Source: Candidatus Uhrbacteria bacterium RIFOXYA2_FULL_40_9 (GTDB lineage Bacteria > Patescibacteriota > Patescibacteriia > UBA9934 > GWF2-40-263). Taken from it: DNA of 26,243 nt. Under the pieces are notes generated by a model. That model did not search any database, was not told where the DNA came from, and saw only the letters and a list, made by a program, of their open reading frames with translations. How positions within the stretch are numbered: position 1 is the first letter of the stretch; every line of letters starts with the position of its first letter. Of the stretch, positions 21,317 to 26,243 are shown one piece after another. Position numbers and translations under genes: made by a program. The stretch is taken from contig MGEY01000059.1 of assembly GCA_001791615.1 (NCBI GenBank), positions 5,509 through 31,751 of the forward strand. The letters run 5' to 3'.

Positions 21317-22345
21317 TTATTTCAAATACAATTGCTTTTTCAACACATGTTCATCATACGTCTTCGAGTACATCATCTCCCCTTCTGGAGTCGTTAAAAA
21401 ATAATAATACTCATTGGGTGTTGGATTAAGCACAGCAAGAATGGCATTCATTCCCGGATTACTGATTGGTCCTGGAGGCAACCCTACACGTTGATAGGTA
21501 TTGTAAGGAGAATCGATTTGCTGATCTTCAAAGGTCACCGCAGGATCTTCTTTTCCTGTCACATAATTCACGGTTGAACAGGCTTGCAATGCCATGCCAA
21601 TTTTGAGTCGTTTCAAAAAAATGTCTGCCACAATCTTCATTCCTTCTGCGTCTGGCACTTCTTTTTCAATGATGGATGCCAAGGTCAAAAGTTCATGAAG
21701 GGTCATACCGTTTTCCATCACTAGATCATCTTCCAAAATAATATTATTTTCTGCTAACCGTCGTTGCAGGGTAAGCACCAAAGTTTCTGCAATACTCTCT
21801 GCACTCACTTCATTTGTAAATCGATAGGTGTCTGGAAATAAATATCCTTCAAGCCCTTGTCCGTCTGGGATACTCTCAAGAAGATGAATCCCAGAAGAAA
21901 GAACAGGACTTTGTGAATCAGTTGTTATGTTCCAATCCAAAAGTGTAATAGCAGAAAAAGCCTCCTTGATCACCTCTCCCATCTGCTCAACAGTATATCC
22001 TTCTGGAAATGTTATTTGTACCTCCTGTGCTTTTGCATGAGTTAATGTGGAAACAAGTGTGTGATAGCTCATGCCTGGCTTGAGTGAAAAAAGTCCTGCT
22101 TGAAAATCTGCTTCGGTTTTTGTAATCCACACATAAACCTCAAACCAAAAAGGGCTTTCAATCAAGGAGTCTTGCTTAAGTCGCGCACTAATATCTTTCA
22201 CAGCATCTCCACGATTCACCATAAACACCATTTCTTCTGCTTCTGGAACAGGGCCGACAAAATAAGCATCCCATACAAAAGATCCTCCAAGGACAAGACA
22301 CACGATAAAGGAAACAAAAAGAAGGATAAAAAAAGATCGAATCAT
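21317..22345 (-). CDS. mltG: Endolytic murein transglycosylase MltG
   Basis: MltG cuts nascent peptidoglycan strands at the membrane and sets glycan length. The 342 residues have an N-terminal membrane anchor (about 4-24), a LysM-like region (VNRGDAVKDISARLKQDSLI) and the YceG/MltG catalytic domain. Conserved stretches are ITFPEGYTVEQM, LEGYLFPDTYRF, LASIIEKEV with catalytic Glu227, DSPYNTYQRVGLPPGPISNPG and YYYFLTTPEGEMMYSKTYDEH. All key motifs are intact. The start overlaps the end of the manC-like gene by 4 bases. Together with the PAP2 phosphatase this makes a cell-envelope block. Confidence 0.95.
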   Translation of the reverse strand: MIRSFFILLFVSFIVCLVLGGSFVWDAYFVGPVPEAEEMVFMVNRGDAVKDISARLKQDSLIESPFWFEVYVWITKTEADFQAGLFSLKPGMSYHTLVSTLTHAKAQEVQITFPEGYTVEQMGEVIKEAFSAITLLDWNITTDSQSPVLSSGIHLLESIPDGQGLEGYLFPDTYRFTNEVSAESIAETLVLTLQRRLAENNIILEDDLVMENGMTLHELLTLASIIEKEVPDAEGMKIVADIFLKRLKIGMALQACSTVNYVTGKEDPAVTFEDQQIDSPYNTYQRVGLPPGPISNPGMNAILAVLNPTPNEYYYFLTTPEGEMMYSKTYDEHVLKKQLYLK

Positions 22346-23424
22346 AAAACACTTTTTTTCTTATTTTTGGAATAACAATCTACCAGATCCTTAACTTGTT
22401 GAGCTGAATCACGATGACAGACAAGGAGTGCATCTGGAGTATCAACGATCACTAAATTTTCGACCCCAATCACTGCCACAACTTTTTTAGACATTCCATA
22501 AACAAGTGTACCTGTTGTATCAATCACATCACAATCCCCTTTTATGACATTACGATAACCCTCCTCAGAAAGACATGCATATAACGTATCCCATGCACCA
22601 ATATCGCTCCAACCAAAATCCCCCTTAATAATTAAAACTTCTTGAGGATTCATGTGTTCTGTGATGGCATAATCAATCGAAATTTTTGGAAGCTTATGAT
22701 AAAGCCGACTGAATTTCTTTCGATCGACTTGTTCTTTTTTTGCACATTGTTGAATCTTTCGTAAAATCGTTCCCATTTCTGGGGAATAAGTTACAAAAGC
22801 TTCCATAAATTTCCGCGGCGTCCACATGTAATAATTCGCATGCCACAGATAAGATCGACTTTCAACATAGCGTTTTGCTACTTCAAAAGGGGGTTTCTCT
22901 GTATGCCCTGCAAATTGAAAAATCTCTATTCCTTCTCTTTCCTCAAACTTCTCTCCAATTTTTGTATACCCAAGCACCGTGCTTGGAAAAAGAGGTTCAA
23001 TACTGATATCTAATAATTTTCCTGTTTCATTGATCAACTGCTCACCCACTTGCAAACATCGCAAAAATATTTCTTCGTCTTTGATGAAATGATCTGAAGG
23101 AATAAAAACAATGGGCTCTTCTGGATCACTGAGTTCAAGAAGGGCAGCAACCAAACCCATCGCAGGACCAGTATCACGCTTTTCAGGTTCTAAAAAAAGA
23201 TGGTCATCATCTACTTCAGGGATAGCCTCACGCAACAACTGTTCAAAATTTGGGGAAAGAGAAAAATAAATCTTTTCTGCAGGAAACCAATGCAACAAAC
23301 GACGATAGGTCTCACGAATAAGAGGGACATCGCCCACCACATCAAAAAATTGTTTTGGTCGAGATTCACGACTCAGAGGCCAGAGTCGTGTCCCTGTTCC
23401 ACCTGCAAGAATAATGGCCTTCAT
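22342..23424 (-). CDS. manC: Mannose-1-phosphate guanylyltransferase
   Basis: It forms GDP-mannose from GTP and mannose-1-phosphate, feeding surface-glycan synthesis. The 360 residues hold only the nucleotidyltransferase domain, without the C-terminal isomerase domain of bifunctional ManC/AlgA. Visible motifs are the nucleotide loop LAGGTGTRLWPLSRESRPKQ (6-25), EPEKRDTGPAMG, VFIPSDHFI, FAGHTEKPPFEVAKRYVESR, LWHANYYMWTP and ISIDYAITEHM with GDFGWSDIGAWD. These are diagnostic of the mannose enzyme rather than glucose-1-phosphate relatives. The gene lies 15 bases after the PAP2 stop and overlaps mltG (ATGA). The symbol follows function; cpsB is an equivalent name. Confidence 0.92.
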   Translation of the reverse strand: MKAIILAGGTGTRLWPLSRESRPKQFFDVVGDVPLIRETYRRLLHWFPAEKIYFSLSPNFEQLLREAIPEVDDDHLFLEPEKRDTGPAMGLVAALLELSDPEEPIVFIPSDHFIKDEEIFLRCLQVGEQLINETGKLLDISIEPLFPSTVLGYTKIGEKFEEREGIEIFQFAGHTEKPPFEVAKRYVESRSYLWHANYYMWTPRKFMEAFVTYSPEMGTILRKIQQCAKKEQVDRKKFSRLYHKLPKISIDYAITEHMNPQEVLIIKGDFGWSDIGAWDTLYACLSEEGYRNVIKGDCDVIDTTGTLVYGMSKKVVAVIGVENLVIVDTPDALLVCHRDSAQQVKDLVDCYSKNKKKSVL

Positions 23425-23439
23425 AACTCAATAAATAAA

Positions 23440-23928
23440 CTAGAAAAAAAATGTGACAAGACAACTCACGAATGCACCAAGTAATGCCCCAGCTATAATA
23501 TCTGATACATAATGAACTCCTACATAAACTCGCGAAAGCGCCACAAGAATAGCAAGTCCAGAAAAAACCAAACCCAAAGTGGGATCTACAAACCAAATAC
23601 TCACTGCGGCAGCAAAAGAAATCGTCGCATGACCAGAAGGAAAAGAAGGAGTTTCAATCGCAGGTCGTGAAAGAGGTTTGAGATTTTTTACTTTGTATGG
23701 ACGTTCCCGACGAATAGTATATTCCAAAACAAGAGCAATAACCCATCCGATCAAAATGGAAAAAAGAAAAGTCCAAAAATCTTCCATATGCTTCCAAAGC
23801 CAAGCAACTCCGTAAAGCACCATAAGAAGAAATAGATAACGGGCACCAAAAATCCCCACACAATCCAGTATGACACTTCGGTGAGCAAGAGAAGAAATGG
23901 CACGAGTCGCTTTTTTATCCAAAGACAT
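23440..23928 (-). CDS. PAP2-family membrane phosphatase, undecaprenyl-pyrophosphate phosphatase-like
   Basis: The 162-residue protein has about five membrane helices and the PAP2 active-site motifs RRERPYK (73-79), PSGH (97-100) and SRVYVGVHYVSD (132-143, with Arg133, His139 and Asp143). The usual Lys seven residues before the RP of motif 1 is a Glu here. Size and motifs resemble BcrC-type enzymes that recycle the lipid carrier undecaprenyl pyrophosphate, which fits its place beside mltG and manC, but other phospholipid phosphatases look alike. It begins 10 bases after the gpmI stop. Confidence 0.88.
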   Translation of the reverse strand: MSLDKKATRAISSLAHRSVILDCVGIFGARYLFLLMVLYGVAWLWKHMEDFWTFLFSILIGWVIALVLEYTIRRERPYKVKNLKPLSRPAIETPSFPSGHATISFAAAVSIWFVDPTLGLVFSGLAILVALSRVYVGVHYVSDIIAGALLGAFVSCLVTFFF

Positions 23929-23938
23929 AAGGGAAAAA

Positions 23939-25531
23939 TTAGACTAATGAGTTCCCGGTCATTTCCGGAGGTTGAGGAAGATGTAACACTGACAAAATGG
24001 TTGGAGCAACATCTGCTAATGCTCCAATCGGTGCCACAAGAGAAAGATCTCCTTCTGGAACAGCTCCTGTGGCAGATGTTTGACCTTCAAAACGTTTTCC
24101 AATAATTAAAAAAGGGACAGGATTCGTAGAATGTTCTTTATCAATTCCTTTTGTGCGTGTCTTAACCATTTCTTCTGCATTTCCATGGTCTGCTGTCAAA
24201 AAAACAGTTCCCTCTTTTGCTAAAGTTGCATTAACTATTTTTCCTAATGCTTCATCTACAATCTCAATTGCTTGAATCGTGGCTTCCAAATTTCCTGTAT
24301 GTGCCACCATGTCAGGACTTGCTAAATTTACCAAAATGACTTCATGTTTTTTTGCTTGAAGATCTTTCACTACTGCATGAGCAATTTTCATTGTACTCAT
24401 TCCAGGAGTCTTTTCATAAGAAGAAACGTGTGGAGATGGGATAAGAAGACGATCTTCTAAAGGGAATGGTTCTTCTTCTTTTCCATTCAAAAAATAAGTG
24501 ATGTGTGCATATTTTTCTGTTTCTGCAATATGAAGTTGACGAAGACCCTGTTGAGAGAAGACTTCCGCAAGACAATGAGAAGAAATTTCTGTAGAAAATA
24601 ATGAGGTTGTTGGATAGTGCTTTCCATATTCTGTCATGCTGATCACAAACAGATTTATGATCTTTCGACGAGGGAATAAATCAAACTCTGGAAAGGAAAA
24701 AGCTTGGATAAGCTGTCGCATGCGATCTGAACGAAAATTGAAACAGATCACAACATCTTGATCTTTCATTAAACCAATCGGATGACCTTCTTCTCCAATC
24801 ACGATAGGTAAAACATCTTCATCAAAAATTTCTTTTGAATATGAATCTTTTACTGCTTGTAGAGGATCTATTGCTAAAATACCTTTTCCTTCTACGATGG
24901 CCTCATAGGCTTTTTGTGTTCGTGTCCAATGATGATCACGATCCATGGCAAATGAACGTCCTGTGAGACTTGCTATTTTTCCCACCCCAAGCGTTTTCAT
25001 TTTTTGTTGTAAGGCAGTGACATGATCTATTCCTGCGTTATACAACGTATCTCTTCCATCCAAAATCACATGAACAAAAACATCTTGAAGTTTCTGTTGT
25101 GCAGCGTATTCAAGCAGTGCATAAAGATGTTGCTCTGAAGCATGAACATCCCCATCACTAACTAATCCTACCAAATGCAATTGACTTTTTTGTTGCCTGA
25201 TCTGCTGAGTGGCAAGACGTAATCCTTCCAGTTGAAAAAACTCTCCATGAGCAATGGCATGATTAATTTTTGGAAGGAGCTGATCCTGAACACGTCCAGA
25301 TCCAATGGTAAGATGCCCAACTTCAGAATTTCCCACTTCTCCCCATTGAAGACCGACTTCCTCTCCGGACGCGCGCAAGGTCATGGCAGGATATTGACGA
25401 ACAAGGTGATCGAAGACGGGTGTTTTTGCTTGAATAATGGCATTTCCTTGTTCTTTTGGAGCAACCCCAAAACCGTCCAAAATTACAAGGACAGCTGGAA
25501 ACACTGAAGATTCCTTCTTTTTTCCTCTCAT
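23939..25531 (-). CDS. gpmI: 2,3-bisphosphoglycerate-independent phosphoglycerate mutase
   Basis: It interconverts 3- and 2-phosphoglycerate in glycolysis, directly before enolase in the pathway and directly after eno in the transcript. The 530 residues are near the family norm. Metal and catalytic motifs are VILDGFG (Asp19), GEVGNSEVGHLTIGSGR with phosphoserine Ser69, VILDGRDT, SFAMDRDHHW, ASPDMVAHTGN and FLTADHGNAEEM followed by KEHSTNPVPF. All are intact. The start overlaps the enolase stop by 4 bases (ATGA), so the two enzymes are translationally coupled. Confidence 0.97.
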   Translation of the reverse strand: MRGKKKESSVFPAVLVILDGFGVAPKEQGNAIIQAKTPVFDHLVRQYPAMTLRASGEEVGLQWGEVGNSEVGHLTIGSGRVQDQLLPKINHAIAHGEFFQLEGLRLATQQIRQQKSQLHLVGLVSDGDVHASEQHLYALLEYAAQQKLQDVFVHVILDGRDTLYNAGIDHVTALQQKMKTLGVGKIASLTGRSFAMDRDHHWTRTQKAYEAIVEGKGILAIDPLQAVKDSYSKEIFDEDVLPIVIGEEGHPIGLMKDQDVVICFNFRSDRMRQLIQAFSFPEFDLFPRRKIINLFVISMTEYGKHYPTTSLFSTEISSHCLAEVFSQQGLRQLHIAETEKYAHITYFLNGKEEEPFPLEDRLLIPSPHVSSYEKTPGMSTMKIAHAVVKDLQAKKHEVILVNLASPDMVAHTGNLEATIQAIEIVDEALGKIVNATLAKEGTVFLTADHGNAEEMVKTRTKGIDKEHSTNPVPFLIIGKRFEGQTSATGAVPEGDLSLVAPIGALADVAPTILSVLHLPQPPEMTGNSLV

Positions 25532-26243
25532 GATTTTTTGATTACTTCCTCTTCAATTTCCATTAAACGGTTATACTTTGCTAAACGTTCAGAACGCGAG
25601 AGAGATCCTGTTTTAATAAACTCCGCATTCACAGCAACCGCGAGATCAGCAATAGTGGTATCAGTTGTTTCCCCAGAGCGATGAGAAACAGAAATTTTGT
25701 ACCCAGCTTGTTGTGCTAAAAAGATTGCATCCATTGCCTCTGACAATGTTCCAATTTGGTTGACTTTAATCAAAATAGCATTTCCTACCTTTTGTTCAAT
25801 CCCCTGTTGCAAACGTTCTGTATTTGTCACAAATAAATCATCTCCCACAAGCGCAATTTTTTTTCCAAGTTTTTTTGTGAGTTCTTGCCAGTGTTCCCAA
25901 TCATCTTGTGCAAGGCCATCTTCAAGAAAAATGAGAGGATACTTCTTCACCCACTTTTCCCATAACGCAATCATCTGTTTTCCAGTCAATTTCTTTCCTT
26001 CTGCATGCAACTGATACGTTTCTGTTTTTTCATCGTAAAACTCTGATGTAGCAGGATCTATTGCAAGCATGACTTCTTTCCCGGGTTGATATCCAGCTTT
26101 TCGTATCGCGTCCATAATCACTTTAAAAGCTTCTTCATTATGTTTCAGCTTCACAGCATATCCTCCTTCATCTCCTACTAATGTAGAAAATCCTTTCTTT
26201 TTTAAAAGATCTCCAAGAGCATGAAAAACTTCTGATCCACAAC
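25528..26243 (-). CDS. eno: Enolase, C-terminal part (N-terminus beyond window edge)
   Basis: Enolase turns 2-phosphoglycerate into phosphoenolpyruvate. About 237 codons are visible and the frame is open to the right edge; roughly the first 180 residues are outside. Active-site parts seen are VGDEGGYAV (catalytic Glu), LAIDPATSEFY with a metal-binding Asp, PLIFLEDGLAQDDW, VGDDLFVTN, LIKVNQIGTLSE with catalytic Lys, ISVSHRSGETTDT and IKTGSLSRSERLAKYNRL. The usual GGFAP reads GGYAV here. It ends in TGA, which overlaps the gpmI start. Confidence 0.96.
   Translation of the reverse strand, partial: CGSEVFHALGDLLKKKGFSTLVGDEGGYAVKLKHNEEAFKVIMDAIRKAGYQPGKEVMLAIDPATSEFYDEKTETYQLHAEGKKLTGKQMIALWEKWVKKYPLIFLEDGLAQDDWEHWQELTKKLGKKIALVGDDLFVTNTERLQQGIEQKVGNAILIKVNQIGTLSEAMDAIFLAQQAGYKISVSHRSGETTDTTIADLAVAVNAEFIKTGSLSRSERLAKYNRLMEIEEEVIKKS

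Noticed and set aside
1..26243. tRNA, rRNA or other classical RNA genes
   Set aside because: All gaps are under 300 bases and none reads as a cloverleaf or ribosomal segment by eye; a tRNA scan would settle it.

Overview
The window looks like chromosomal DNA of an AT-rich, gene-dense bacterium of the candidate phyla radiation (Patescibacteria, probably Parcubacteria-like). This is inferred from the very short gaps, the many 4-base ATGA overlaps, the small divergent versions of core enzymes, the many short membrane-anchored proteins without clear family, and a minimal [FeFe]-hydrogenase module. The standard code fits: TGA ends several well-conserved genes (hydrogenase, enolase, mannose-1-phosphate guanylyltransferase).

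Region 1 (1-6720, mostly minus strand). This holds the start of exonuclease VII large subunit (cut by the left edge), a four-helix membrane protein, a membrane-anchored C39-like peptidase, and a RecB-like/RNase H-like nuclease of the TM0106 type whose frame is broken by a single TGA. A zinc-ribbon protein is divergent to the nuclease. Then come a DUF4015-type putative glycoside hydrolase, a cyclophilin-type lipoprotein isomerase, and a Lys-rich membrane-anchored protein with a long hairpin-rich leader.

Region 2 (6727-10770, minus strand). This is a hydrogen-metabolism operon: a six-transmembrane protein resembling an ECF S-component, a shortened NuoF/HndC-like flavoprotein, and a modular [FeFe] hydrogenase. 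A 796-bp element (REP-type tyrosine transposase between identical 45-bp palindromic direct repeats) sits exactly between the flavoprotein and hydrogenase genes.

Region 3 (10931-15752). A coiled-coil membrane protein (+) converges on a divergent S-adenosylmethionine synthetase (-). The SOS cassette follows: lexA with a large dyad operator over its own promoter, a candidate small RNA on the opposite strand, two small proteins (the second resembling DUF6504) and a Y-family polymerase of the DinB type.

Region 4 (15758-26243, minus strand). Reading in the direction of transcription: enolase (cut by the right edge), phosphoglycerate mutase GpmI, a PAP2 phosphatase, mannose-1-phosphate guanylyltransferase, MltG, a small coiled-coil protein, and a radical-SAM enzyme with a large coiled-coil N-terminal extension. 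A gene of unknown function, a two-terminator gap with 10-bp-phased repeats, UvrD/PcrA helicase and an RskA-like membrane protein follow. Glycolysis, cell-envelope and DNA-repair genes are thus packed into a few tight transcription units. No tRNA, rRNA or CRISPR array was seen.
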